Shown: one piece after another, positions 9,961-20,063 of the stretch | Numbering within the stretch: position 1 is the first letter of the stretch | Layout: the number at the start of each line of letters is the position of its first letter | Origin: Haplomitrium mnioides | Taxonomy: Eukaryota; Marchantiophyta; Haplomitriopsida; Calobryales | DNA: 21,183 nucleotides | Reading direction: 5' to 3' | Assembly (NCBI GenBank): GCA_049999725.1 | Contig: JBNGIS010010401.1 | Span: 1 to 21,183, forward strand | Position numbers and translations under genes: made by a program | The notes under the pieces: model-generated | Database searches by the model: none | What the model was told of the DNA's origin: nothing | The model's input: the letters and a program-made list of their open reading frames with translations, nothing else

Positions 9961-10407
9961 AATCGCGTAGACAAGGGAGTTCTTTGCCAATCGCAAAGGA
10001 GAAGAGGAGAAGCCCCATTTCTTCATGATCACGTAGCCAGAGGGAGGCGCCCCCTCCGTTTTGCTAATCGTGCAGGGAGACGCCCCGCTTTCTGCTATCG
10101 CACAAACACGGGGAGGCGCTCTGTTTTCTCCTAGTCACGCAGCTTGAGGGAGGCCCTCTCGCACAGACGCTGGAAGGCCGATTTTGGCCATCGCGCATAC
10201 ACGGGAGGTGTGTCCCATTTTTCTGCATCACGCAAACAACATGAAGACCCTCGTTTATTGCTAATTGCAAAGCCAAGGGGAAGGCGCCCTATTTCACTAA
10301 TCGCAAACGTAGGAGGGAGGCCCCGTTTTGTTCATCAAGTAGTTTGTTTTTAGTCTGCCATCGCGACGTTGGTATTTCATGCTATCACGAAAAGGGAGGT
10401 CGCACCG
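9961..10407 (+). repeat. ~36-bp degenerate minisatellite in Copia 3' LTR
   Basis: Same array as in the 5' LTR. Units open with ATCGCG-like sequence near 9962, 9990, 10027, 10067, 10098, 10189, 10227, 10264, 10300 and 10361. One extra ATCGCGTAG opening, missing from the 5' copy, is present at 9962. Confidence 0.7.
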
Positions 10408-10631
10408 CGACTCCATCAACGCCTACAAAATCTACTATTGCTAATATCGAGCAGTCGCGTTTTGTTTTTCCTCTTACCTGCGATTCTAACTACAGGAAGA
10501 AAGAGGGGAATTTCGCTGCTAAGAAAAATCGACATTCAAAGTTGATATTTTCTCTCACTAACAGCAACGAGCCTGATTTGAAGTTACATTTCAAACATTC
10601 CAGTGAAAATTTTCAAGTTGATTTTTCATTA

Positions 10632-10636
10632 CACAA
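10632..10636. repeat. Target-site duplication of Copia element, right copy
   Basis: CACAA follows the 3' LTR and pairs with CATAA at 4433-4437. Confidence 0.75.
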
Positions 10637-12662
10637 TTGCACACATGATCCTTCCAAACCATGCCATCACACCTCTTTAACTACAAAACTCTCGAAGGAA
10701 GTACCTCACATACACGCGAATTCCGGCATTCAGTAGTGATATCAAGTGTCGTGGGTGTTGTCTGCTATAAATAAACATAATCACCAAGATGAGACCTCTG
10801 AATCGATATCCACCTCCATGAATGGTAACATATTGTAAAGTATCATGATATTGAGCAATGGCAAGGTTGTCAAAAGCTATGGGCATAACTCTCTCAAAAA
10901 CCGAGCTCTCTCTAAACATACCTGCACCCAAAGATCTGGATCATCAAGATCCACAACCATAGTGACATCACATCAAATAGAGGAGGGTAAATTAGGTTCC
11001 CTCCCATATATAAGAAAATAAGATGAAAAAGATCCCAAGAATGTTTGCTTACTGAACCTGTAACCCACAGCAAGCCACTGTAATTAGAGATCCCAATCCC
11101 CATGGTGACCAGCTTGCAAGCCATACTTGCGGCATTGCTCTCTTCATCGTTTGAACCACTTGCTCAGCTAACTCATCTGCCTCAAAATGATCTCTAGATG
11201 TAGTACAGTAATCAATGAAAGCTTGTTCATACAAAACTTCAAACTCACCTCGAAATTCTGTACCCTATTCTATCAACACTTCAACAAGTGCTCCAAAATG
11301 ATTGAGAACTTGAACCAAGAAAGCGATAGCCACTCCTCAACTGGTCTTGTTTGGCAAGGCTACCAACTCAATCCACTTGGAGAAATGCTCCACCATCACC
11401 AACACATACTTATTGTGCCGTTGGGTCAAAGGCAAGGAACTTGCAAAATCCAAACTCCAACGATATCCCAAACCCATGATAGGTAGTGGTTGTAATTGAG
11501 GAGTGGGAGCATTAAACAATGCTCAAACTCTATCACGCACCACACACTTGGCGACCCATTGATGTACATTGGTGTTCATGCCCCTTCACCAGTGCTATAT
11601 TTGCAATAAACTATAGGTGTGCTTCACCCCAAAATGTCCCAACTTCAAGTGGGCATAGCGCACAAGTGCAAGACATTGCATTGGCTTATGCACAACATGT
11701 ATCTTCCCGTCATCAGTCCAGACACGCAGAATATGGGCCCCTTCTCATCACAAAATCTCTTGGCTCACTACTAGACTTTATCTCTCTCATTGGCATCAAG
11801 TTGTCCACTCAAAAAACCTATGTGTAGATACTCTAGCACATGCTCATCATTGTGAATATTAAAATCCAAGTTAGAATCCTCAACTTTGTCTCTTGTTGAG
11901 GTCTCAACAACAACTCTATCAGCAAAGTCAACCACCAATCCACTCCAAGCTAGCATCCAAGAAAGAAAGGCAGATGCATGCCAACTTGACACCATCTTCT
12001 AATTAGATTCCTCATCTTAATGCGCACTAGTCTCATCATGCTGGCTTGTGGATGGATTACAAATCAATCTATGTGCATCCAAGTTGGTCATACTAGACCT
12101 ATGAACCACTTAAAAGTCATACTACTGCAACAACAATGTCCACCTAGCAAGCTTGCTTGTGAGTTTATCAGATTCCATCAACCATTTGAGGGGTTGATTA
12201 TCTGTAACCAAAGTGAATAGAGTACCAAACAAACAACAACAAAAGTGTACCACAACCTACATTGATGCCAAACACTCTCTCTGATAAGAACTATACTTAG
12301 CCTCACCCAAATTATTCGGTCTGCTAGCAAAGACTACAACAAACTCTTCTTCCTTATCATCCTTTTGGGTCCACACCGCTCCTAGCCCTACTCTACTCCA
12401 ATCAGTGTAAAGCTGAAACAGTCGCTTGGTAAGAGGTCTCCTCAGAATATGTGAAGAAGTCAATCTACCTTTCCAACTTTTAAAATGCCATTTCCTGGTC
12501 TTCACCCCAAGTCCATTCCTAATTCAACTTGGTGAGCATGGTCAAGGGCTTGTCAATCTAGCTGAAACCTTTCACATATCTCCTATAGTAACCAACCAAT
12601 TCTAAAAAATCATGGACTTTACTCACATCAGTGAGTTGTGGAATCTCAGCAATAGCACTCAC
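10632..12662 (-). pseudogene. Ty3/Gypsy pol remnant: RT end, RNase H, integrase
   Basis: Read on the - strand, the domains come in Gypsy order. The RT/connection end has VGYYRRYVKGFS near 12595-12560 and KPLTMLTK. RNase H follows with LYTDWSRVGLGAV near 12415-12375, ASRPNN and TDNQPLKWLM near 12205-12175. The integrase zinc-binding zone (AHLKLGHFG near 11652, then C-V-V-R, where the last Cys of HHCC has become Arg) spans about 11652-11534. The catalytic core has SLDFASSLPL near 11450, then Glu in place of the second Asp (11270-11268) followed by a stop, GTEFRGEF, and TTSRDHFEADELAEQ with the third acidic residue at 11183-11181. The C-terminal tail has YGREPNLP near 11010 and IAQYHDTLQY near 10850. 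Stops and phase changes are frequent. The tail is cut by the Copia element and continues at 4437-4221. The RT core is missing. Confidence 0.88.
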
Positions 12663-12842
12663 CTTAGTTTGCTACACACCCAACCTTACCTACCACGTTG
12701 ACTAATGCCAATGGTTGGTGGTCAGCATAAAGTACCTTCTAAGCATGACATCCCACATCTAAAATATCATCCACAATGGCACTTGGTGATCTCACAATCT
12801 TGTCATAAGCTCTTTTCAACACCTTAGTAGGCAACAGGGTGG
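12663..12842 (-). other. Unassigned host sequence between Gypsy RT remnant and LTR element
   Basis: Read on the - strand it contains an open stretch with LKRAYDKIVRSPSAIVDDI and then YADHQPLALVNVVG after one stop. I do not recognise these blocks. They lie where the RT core of the Gypsy element should be, so this is either a rearranged part of that element or older DNA next to it. Confidence 0.35.
12838..12842. repeat. Target-site duplication of gag-only element, left copy
   Basis: GGTGG immediately before the LTR end TGTCATG. It pairs with GCTGG at 20626-20630 at four of five positions. Confidence 0.6.
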
Positions 12843-13415
12843 TGTCATGCCCCTCTCTCCTTGCTTAACTTAGATAGAGCTTATCCCAACAGAAGAGGCA
12901 CGACACAGGTTAATAGGGCCTTCTATGAGACGGCCTTGGTCCCTGTTTTATCTCTTGTATGTACTAACGGCCGCGAGCTTCTCGGCAGCGCAGTTACTTC
13001 ACACCAAATGTACACTCCGCAGTCCTCTCTTTCTCTCCACACACACCCCCAAGCCAAAATAGGACCTGCTCAGACTTTTTCACTCATTCTTGTACTGAGA
13101 CTGCTTGCAATCATTCACATCTTTGCCATTTCAGAGGGAAAAATACATATAGAACTACACTTACAAACTTCAATGCAAACTCTACGCTGAATCTACACAG
13201 GGCCAACTACTCCAACACCTGAACTTCCTTCCCTGCAAATCTACAGAGTCTCTAACTCCTACTCAAAATGGTGCCCATAGCTATAAACGTATCTATACTA
13301 CTTACTCGATAGAAGTATAGAATGCCATGGACCAGCGACTTCCGATATCACACGAGTCTCAACCACGACACTTCACACTTCAGCTCGCCCACTCACACAT
13401 GCATTCACTAGCTAG

Positions 13416-13421
13416 TTTATA
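13416..13421 (-). promoter_or_regulatory. TATA box in LTR copy A
   Basis: On the - strand GGGTATAAACTAGC, conserved in copy B. It separates the repeat-filled U3 from about 570 bp of R/U5. Confidence 0.55.
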
Positions 13422-14230
13422 CCCTCCATCGTAGAGGGGCTTGGATTCACCTTTGCAAGCTTGGAAGAGGTCAGCTTAACTTCCACCTCTGGAAGGCAAT
13501 CCTCATGATTGTTGGATGCACTCCACCAGATCTCGACCGGGTCTTCTCCGCAGTGCGCGATCACTAACGCAGCCCCCCCTTGCCTTCAATCTCCTTCTTA
13601 AATGGTAACAGCAACACCCTCTTGATGCCATTGGGTGGAATCCCCCACACAATCATGATTCATATGTCTAGACCGAATGCACCTGCTTCTCTCTCGAGTA
13701 ACGATCCACCTCTGAACGCTGGTTTGCCCTCTAGAATGGGTTCACCTAGATTGCCTGAGCCTCTAGAGCCTCTTGCTCAACGATTCTCGGTGCCCCTCCA
13801 GTCCACCTCCACTCCTTTGGCCCCTGAACACAAGTCCACTCGCTGCCCTCAACGGATTGTAGATACACTCCCTGTCCCTCGCTATCCCCTTGCACTAGAG
13901 CTTCAATCACACCTTCAATCTCCTTCTCAACCTCTTAGATTTGCAATGTCCCTCACAATGCATATGTCCATGCAGTTGTACACATTCACGCTTCGTGCCT
14001 CTCGTTGCTCCTCTCAAGACTCAGAACTCGATCTCCTTGTGTGCCCTCTTTGTATGCGCCCTCGTGATCGCGTGCGCACTCCTTCTCTTCCCCCGTCTTC
14101 CCGCGCTCCTCCGTGGTGGTAGGTAGTAAGGTTACTTCATGTGACGATACTTGTCTATACCAGATTCAAAGTCAACGGTAGGATCCAAGGTTTCCGGAGG
14201 TCAAGTCCGCAGTTTTCCGTGGACTAACAA

Positions 14231-14422
14231 GTCCGAAGAATCCCACGGAACCAAGTCCAAAGATTCTAGTGGAACCAAGTCCAAAGATTCTCGCATAGCT
14301 TGGTCCAAAGATTCTTGCGGAGCCGAGTCCAAAGAATCCCGTGGAACCGAGTCCGAAGAATCCCGCGGAACTGAGTCCAAAGAATCCTGCGGAACCGATT
14401 TGAAAAATCCCTTGGACTCTGA
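14231..14422 (-). repeat. 24-bp tandem array 1, copy A (8 units)
   Basis: Eight head-to-tail units of 24 bp, on the + strand GTCCAAAGAATCC followed by CGCGGAACCGA-like sequence, with scattered substitutions. The period is divisible by three, which keeps several frames open on both strands. Confidence 0.9.
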
Positions 14423-14998
14423 GTTTTAGGTTTGACTTTTCCTCCGCTAGCCACCGTCGGACGCCGTCTTCAACTGGGAAGCTTGACCGCCGCCTTGACC
14501 TTGATCCGTAGTTGACCGCGGACCCAAGTTCAAAGAATCCAACGGACTGGTGAGTCCGAAGAATCCCTCGGACCTTGAGTTCGAGGTTGACTTTTCCTCC
14601 GCAGGGCCGCCGTCCGACGTCATCTTCAACTGGGAAGCTTAACCGCCACATTGACCTTGATCCGTAGTTGTCTGCGGACCCAAGTTCGAAGAATCCAACA
14701 GACTGGTGAGTCTGAAGGATCCCTTAGACCATGAGTTCCGAGGTTGACTTTTCCTCCATGGTCGTTGTCTGATGTTGTCTTCAACTGGGAAGCTTGACCA
14801 CCGCATTGACCTTGATCCGTAGTTGACCGCGGACCCAAGTTTGAAGAATCCAACGGACTGGTGAGGCCAAAGGATCCCTCGGACCCTGAGTTCCGAGGTT
14901 GACTTTTCCTTTGTGGCCGTTGTCCAACGCCATTTTCAACCAAGAAGCTTGATCGCCGCCTTGACCTTGCATCCGATGTTTGACCAAAGAGCTCCGCT
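14420..14998 (-). repeat. 156-bp tandem array, copy A (about 3.7 units)
   Basis: Units start at 14420, 14576, 14732 and 14887. Each contains GGTTGACTTTTCCTCC, CTTCAACTGGGAAGCTTGAC, TTGACCTTGATCCGTAGTTG and, at its end, two diverged copies of the 24-bp motif (CCGAAGAATCC and CCGAAGGATCC). The last unit breaks off into array 2. Confidence 0.9.
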
Positions 14999-15214
14999 GA
15001 TCCGAGTCCGAAGGACTTTGCGGATCCGAATTTGGAAGGCTTCGCGGATCCGAGTCCGAAGGACTTCGCGGATCCGAATCCGGAGGCCTTCGCGGATCCG
15101 AATCCGAAGGACTCCACAGATCCGAATCCAAAGGATTACGCGGATCTGAATCCAAAGGACTTTGCGGATATGAATCTGAGGGACTTCGCAGATCCGAATC
15201 CAAAGGACCATTTA
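14999..15214 (-). repeat. 24-bp tandem array 2, copy A (9 units)
   Basis: Nine units of 24 bp beginning GATCCGAATCCGAAGG and ending CTTCGCG. Each unit is nearly self-complementary around CCGAAG-GA-CTTCG. The junction with the next unit makes GGATCC. Confidence 0.9.
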
Positions 15215-15561
15215 CGATGCAGCATTTCCTCTTACCTGCGGTCCCTTCCATCTGCTGTCGGCCTTCGATTTCCATCTTGTTCCCGTGGTCCTCCTCGTCT
15301 AGTCACTGATCTTCCTCCACTTCCGATGTCGCTCTTCTTCCCACTTCTCTACTTATTACCTCTGGCGAGTGTTCCGTTCTTCCCTGCCCTAGTCCCGATT
15401 CTTGCCTTTTGCTGATGCTTGCATAACCCCTTCCGCTTGCCCCTGATTTGGAGTACCCCGATGCCTCTGGTATATCCCCGTATCTTAGAAGTCGAGAACT
15501 GCCCCGACAATGTTTCCAATTCCTTCAAATTTTTAGTAGTGCCCCAATTCGTCGAATGACA

Positions 15562-15945
15562 TAACTCCCCTTCTAATTGCAAAGCAACCCTGCGAGCACC
15601 CTCTTCCATTCCGCTATGCTGGTTGGGCATCTAGAGGTGAACTCACACAACAAAACTAACAACTACTAGAAAGCACTCACAGAAAAACCAAGCACCTCTG
15701 TATAGAGTCAAAACTTTGGATTCTTCCTTGGGTCCCACGTGAAAGTTGAGTCACTGATTTCCTAATCAAGCTGGGTACCTGATCTTAACAGCACTATATC
15801 TCGCTGCCTTTCCTTCACTTCCTTCAAGCCACTCGGCTGACCCTCTTCCTATAGACTTGGGCTACTCACACTATACATACCCTCGGCAGAAACGATAAAA
15901 CAAGAAAAAGCTAAGGAACTATACACAGGGCTCGAAAGAATAAAC
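15562..15945 (-). other. 3' non-coding part of gag-only element with polypurine tract
   Basis: The polypurine tract AGAAGGGGAG (- strand, 15574-15565) lies 3 bases before the LTR start. The rest (15575-15945), between this tract and the gag stop, shows no recognised domain. Confidence 0.6.
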
Positions 15946-17277
15946 TTATGTACAACGTGGGTGGCTCGGCAGCTTCTCTCTTGCCTTGGCAAGATCTTTG
16001 TGTTGGTCTAAGATGGGTCCCTCCTCTTGCTCAAGAGGAGGCTCTACTTCCGATGAATTCAAGTCCTCTAGGCTGCGACCTTCCAATTGGGGTGGCTCCC
16101 ACTGCTCCACTTGAGGGAGTTCTACTTCTGCTGCATTCTCGGGTTGATCTTTTGGACTACCTTTTGTTGGATACGGCGGTTCCCACTCCCTTTCTAGCTC
16201 TGGTCCAGTCCTCCTAAGGTCCCTTGACATATGCATGGGTTGCTTCCCTTCTCGTTTAGCCCCTCCCACTTCAGCCCAAATGATGCAAGGAGTGAGTGCA
16301 TGTGCCTCTGTTGTGGATGCTTCCACCTCCCTTAGCTCATTTGGGTCGTCGGGCAATTGCTACTTTGGGACATCCTGCAAAGTCTCTTCGGCATCCCTCT
16401 CCTCTTCTGTCTCCTTCAAGGCCTCGGTCATTTCTTTCACCTCTTCTTGATGGGTTTCATAGAACCAGGTGGGGCCTTCCCCTTCCGAGTTAGAATTACT
16501 ATGGAAGGGCATTACTTGAGTCGTAGCCCTCTTGGCCTTTCGCTCCTTTGTTTTGCTTTCTTTGCGGTGGGTGTGTTGAAACTTCCGATCTTTGGTTCCC
16601 TTCTTGAGCTTGCCCATTTGGTAGGACTTGGACCCTAATCTAGCCACCACCCGATAACAATCATCTAATCCCGAGGTCTCCTCTGGTAGTGCCGCTTCCT
16701 CTTCTTTGTATTGGAAACCCACCGTAGCTGGTTGACCATAATCTTGTCTCCATGGTTCAAGACAGTTGACTAACATGTGTCATGGCTACCCACAATTCCA
16801 ACAGATCATGATGATTATTTTCGATGGCATGTTTGTGGCCCATCCCTCTGACTGTCTAGACTCCATAACTAGAGGTGCTCCTTGGGGGGGACCTGACCCT
16901 TCTACTGCCTCCGGAGCAATTTCTGTGAGGAGTTTGTGGATTTCTTCTATCCTTGACGTTAACTCCGCTATGCGGGCTTCCCTCTCCTTGGTAGCCTTCT
17001 TGCTCTTTTTCTCTTTTTTCTTTTTCTTCCTCCGCAAAGAGTTGTCATCATCGGAGCTACTACTATCAGAGTCATCCTCTCCTTCAGAAGTGGATGTAAA
17101 GCTCTTCTCATTGCTGCATGAACTGTTAGATGAGTACTTTGACACATACTTAGCCATTCGTTTCCTTCGTGAGCGGGTATGGCCCATCCCTGTAATAGGA
17201 TGGGACGACTTCTACTCCTTTGGAGGACTTGTACTTGCATTGCAGGGAAGTCTTGGAGAAGGTACCAGGTTATCCAT
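15946..17277 (-). pseudogene. gag-like zinc-knuckle protein of the non-autonomous element
   Basis: One continuous - strand phase from an ATG at 17277 to TAA at 15948-15946, without frameshift but with nonsense codons: TAG just upstream of the basic N-terminal part, TAG and TGA inside the zinc knuckle, and TAG near 16359. Visible parts in order: an RSRRKRMAK basic patch (from 17187), a Ser/Asp/Glu-rich run (SEGEDDSDSSSSDDD), a Lys-rich helix leading into a likely coiled coil (REARIAELTSRIEEIHKLL), a CCHC knuckle with correct C-x2-C-x4-H-x4-C spacing near 16808-16767, then a long acidic, Pro/Glu-rich tail. The knuckle is typical of retroelement gag nucleocapsids and would bind RNA. No protease or pol motif follows. 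The start codon is uncertain; 17187 is an alternative. Confidence 0.7.
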
Positions 17278-17464
17278 TACTGCAACAGGCACAGACAATT
17301 CCACCCATAGGCCAACGCTTTCCTCCACGCTTGTCTCAACTAGCTCACAACCGGATGCTCTACTTCTCGCCGCTTATCATTCCTGCTCTGATGCTCCCTT
17401 GAGGTCCTATGTACAAAAGATGATAACTCGGTCCCGGGTTGGTCTCAGGTTCTTACAAACCTTT

Positions 17465-17482
17465 GCCCTCCTTCTAGCGCCA
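17465..17482 (-). other. Primer-binding site, tRNA-Asn type
   Basis: On the - strand, TGGCGCTAGAAGGAGGGC begins 8 bases inside the LTR boundary. As I recall the 3' end of plant tRNA-Asn(GUU) (CCTCCTTCTAGCG plus CCA), the match is 17 of 18 bases. This fixes the - strand orientation and makes copy B the 5' LTR. Confidence 0.75.
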
Positions 17483-18063
17483 AAAAACTATGTCACGCCC
17501 CTCTCTCCTAGCTTAACTCAGATAGAGCTTATCCCAACAGAAGAGGCACGACATGGGTTAATAGGGCCTTTTATGAGACGGCCCTGGTCCATGTTTTATC
17601 TCTTGTACGTACTAACGGCCGCGAGCTTTTCGGCAACGAGGTTACTTCACACCAAATCTACACTCCGCAATCCTCTCTTTCTCTCCACACACACCTCCAA
17701 GCCAAAATAGGACTTGCTCAAACCTTGTCACTCATTCTTGAACTGAGATTGCTTGCAATCATTCACATCTCTACCATTTCAGAGGGAAAAATACATACAG
17801 GACTACACCTACAAACTTCAATGCAAACTCTACGCTGAATCTACACAGAGCCAACTACTCCAACACCTGAACTTCCTTCCCTTCAAATCTACATAGTCTC
17901 TAACTCCTACTCAAAATGGTGCCCACGGCTATAAACGTATCTACACTATTTACTCAACAGAAGTATAGAATGCCATGGACCAGCGACTTCTGATATCACC
18001 CGAGTCTCCACCACGACACTTCACACTTCAGTCCACCCACTCACACATGCATTCACTAGCTAG

Positions 18064-18069
18064 TTTATA
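18064..18069 (-). promoter_or_regulatory. TATA box in LTR copy B (element promoter)
   Basis: TATAAA on the - strand in the same context as copy A. As part of the 5' LTR it would start the element transcript toward the gag frame, with all tandem arrays upstream of it. Confidence 0.55.
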
Positions 18070-18865
18070 CCCTTCGTCATAGAGGGGCTTGGATTCACTT
18101 TTGCAAGCTTGGAAGAGGTCAGCTTTACTTCCACCTTTGGAAGGCAGTCCTCACGACTACTAGACACACTCCACCAGATCTCGACCAGGTCTTCTCCATA
18201 GTGCACGGGCACTAATGCAACCCCTCTTGCCTTTGATCTCCTTCTGAAATGGTAACAACAACACCCCCCTGATGCCACTGGGCGGAATCCCATGCACAAT
18301 CACGATTCACAAGTCCAGGCCGAATGCATCTGGTTCTCCCTCGAGTAACGCTCCATCTCTGAATGTTGATCCGCCCTCTAGAATGGGTTCACCTGGATTG
18401 CCCGAGCCTCTAGAGCCTCCAGCTCAGCGATTCTTGGCGCCCCTCTAGTCCACCTCCACTCCTTTGGCCCCCGAATGCAAGTCTACTCATTGCCCTCAAT
18501 GGATTGCAGATCACACTCCCCGTCCCTCACTATCCCTTTGCACTAGAGCTTCAATCACACCTTCAATCTCCTTTTCAGCCTCTTAGATTCGCAATGTCCC
18601 TCATAATGCATCTGTCCACGCAATCGTACACATTCACGCTTCGTGCCTCTCGTTGCTCCTCTCAAGACTCAGAACTCGATCTCCTTGTGTGCGCCCCCGC
18701 AATCGCGCGTGCACTCCTTCTCTTCCCACGTCTTCCCGCGCTCCTCTGTGGTGGTAGGTAGTAAGGCTACTTCTTGTAGCGACATCTATCTCGACCAGCT
18801 CCGAAGTCAACGGTAGGTTTCAAGGTTTCCGGGGGTCTGGTCCGCAGTTTTCTGTGGACTGACAA

Positions 18866-19177
18866 GTTCGAAGAATCCCGCGGAACCAAGTCCAAAGATT
18901 CCCGTGGAACCAAGTCCGAAGATTCCTGCGGAGCTTGGTCCAAAGATTCACGTGGAGCCGAGTCCAAAGAATCCCGCAGAACCGAGTCCAAAAATTCCCG
19001 CGGAACCGAGTCCAAAGAATCCCGCGGAACTGAGTCCAAAGAACCCTACGAAACTGAGTCCAAAGAATCCCGTGGAACTGAGTCTGAAGAATCCTGCAGA
19101 ATTGAGTCCAAAGAATCCCACAGAACCGATGCCAAAAAATCCTACGGAACCGATCCGAAGAATCCCTCAGACCCTGA
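18866..19177 (-). repeat. 24-bp tandem array 1, copy B (13 units)
   Basis: Same unit as 14231-14422 but 13 copies instead of 8. Confidence 0.9.
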
Positions 19178-20063
19178 GTCTGAGGTTTGACTTTTCCTCC
19201 ACTGGCTGCCATCCGACATTGTCTTCAACCAGGAAGCTTGACCGCTGCCTTGACCTTGATCTGTAGTTGACTGCGAACTCAAGTCTGAAGAATCCAATGG
19301 ACTAGTGAGTCCAAAGAATCCCTCAGACTCAGGGTCCGAGGTTGACTTTTCCTCCGCAAGACCACCGTCCGATGCCGTCTTCAACCGGAAAGCTTGATCG
19401 CCGCATTGACCTTGATCCGTAGTTGCCTGCAAACCCAAGTCCGAAGAATCCAACGGATTGGTGAGTCCAAATGATCCCTCGAACCCTGAGTTCAAAGGTT
19501 AACTTTTCCTCCGATGTCTCCGCCCGACGCCCTCTTCAATCGGAAAGCTTGACCGCCGCCTTGACCTTGATCCGTAATTGACCGTGGACCCAAGTCCGAA
19601 GAATCCAACGGACTGGTGAGTCTGAAGGATCCCTCGAACCATGAGTTCCGAGGTTGACTTTTCCTCCGTGGTCGCCGTCCGACGCTGTCTTCAACTGGGA
19701 AGCTTGACCACCGCATTGACCTTGATCCGTAGTTGACCGCGGACCCAAGTTCGAAGAATCCAACGGATTGGTGAGTTCGAAGGATCCCTCGGACCTTGAG
19801 TTCTGAGGTTGACTTTTCCTCCGTGGCTGCCGTCCGACGCCGTCTTCAATTGGGAGGCTTGACCACCGCACTAACCTTGATCCGTAGCTGACCACGGACC
19901 CAAGTCCGAAGAATCCAATGGACTGGTGAGTCTGAAGGATCCCTTGGACCCTGAGTTCCGAGATTGACTTTTCCTCCGTGATCGCTATCCGACGATGTTT
20001 TCAACCGAGAAGCTTGACCGCCGCCTTGACCTTGCATCCGATGTTTGACCAAAGAGATCCACT
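19175..20063 (-). repeat. 156-bp tandem array, copy B (about 5.7 units)
   Basis: Units start at 19175, 19329, 19487, 19642, 19797 and 19952, a spacing of 154-158 bp. Content is as in copy A, with two more units. Confidence 0.9.

Larger units (their letters stand above)
4438..10631 (+). mobile_element. Ty1/Copia LTR retrotransposon, degenerate, nested
   Basis: A 6.2-kb element bounded by two LTRs that start TGTTGAGAACC and end TTTTTCATTA, flanked by a near-perfect 5-bp target duplication. The order inside is primer-binding site, unrecognised gag region, protease-like segment, integrase, reverse transcriptase, RNase H and polypurine tract. Integrase before RT is the Copia (Pseudoviridae-type) order. 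The coding part has many stops and phase changes, so the copy is dead. It lies on the strand opposite to both neighbouring elements and interrupts the C-terminal coding region of a Gypsy integrase. Confidence 0.92.
9459..10631 (+). repeat. Copia 3' LTR
   Basis: Direct copy of 4438-5619 with scattered substitutions and small indels. The TATA box at 9839-9846 is conserved. The end is at TTTTTCATTA, where similarity to the 5' copy stops. Confidence 0.9.
12843..15561 (-). repeat. 3' LTR of gag-only element (copy A)
   Basis: In + strand order: a unique part 12843-14230 holding the TATA box (U5/R and proximal U3), the composite repeat array 14231-15214, and a unique distal U3 part 15215-15561. All three parts align with copy B. 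It is shorter than copy B because both the first 24-bp array and the 156-bp array have fewer units. Confidence 0.85.

Noticed and set aside
10632-12842. Gypsy pol as the missing pol of the gag-only element
   Set aside because: It lies outside the element, beyond its 3' LTR and target duplication. Same orientation alone does not link them.
13580-14122. 180-codon open frame in LTR copy A (+ strand)
   Set aside because: The homologous stretch of copy B is interrupted by stops, and the frame is antisense to the element.
14781-15275. Ser/Asp/Pro repeat open frame on the - strand in array 2
   Set aside because: Same cause as the other repeat frames: a period divisible by three. Several overlapping frames are equally open, so no single one is supported.
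16766-17710. Longest open frame of the window (314 codons, + strand)
   Set aside because: It lies antisense to the gag-like frame and runs on into the LTR. Its Phe/Ser-rich composition is the complement of the Lys/Glu- and Asp/Ser-rich gag segments, and it shows no domain of its own.
18866-19177. CRISPR-like regular repeats
   Set aside because: The units are head-to-tail without unique spacers and the context is a eukaryotic LTR element.
18904-19266. Open frame encoding PSPKNPAE-type octapeptide repeats (+ strand)
   Set aside because: The 24-bp period keeps most frames open on both strands. Unit number differs between the two LTRs and the frame runs antisense to the element.
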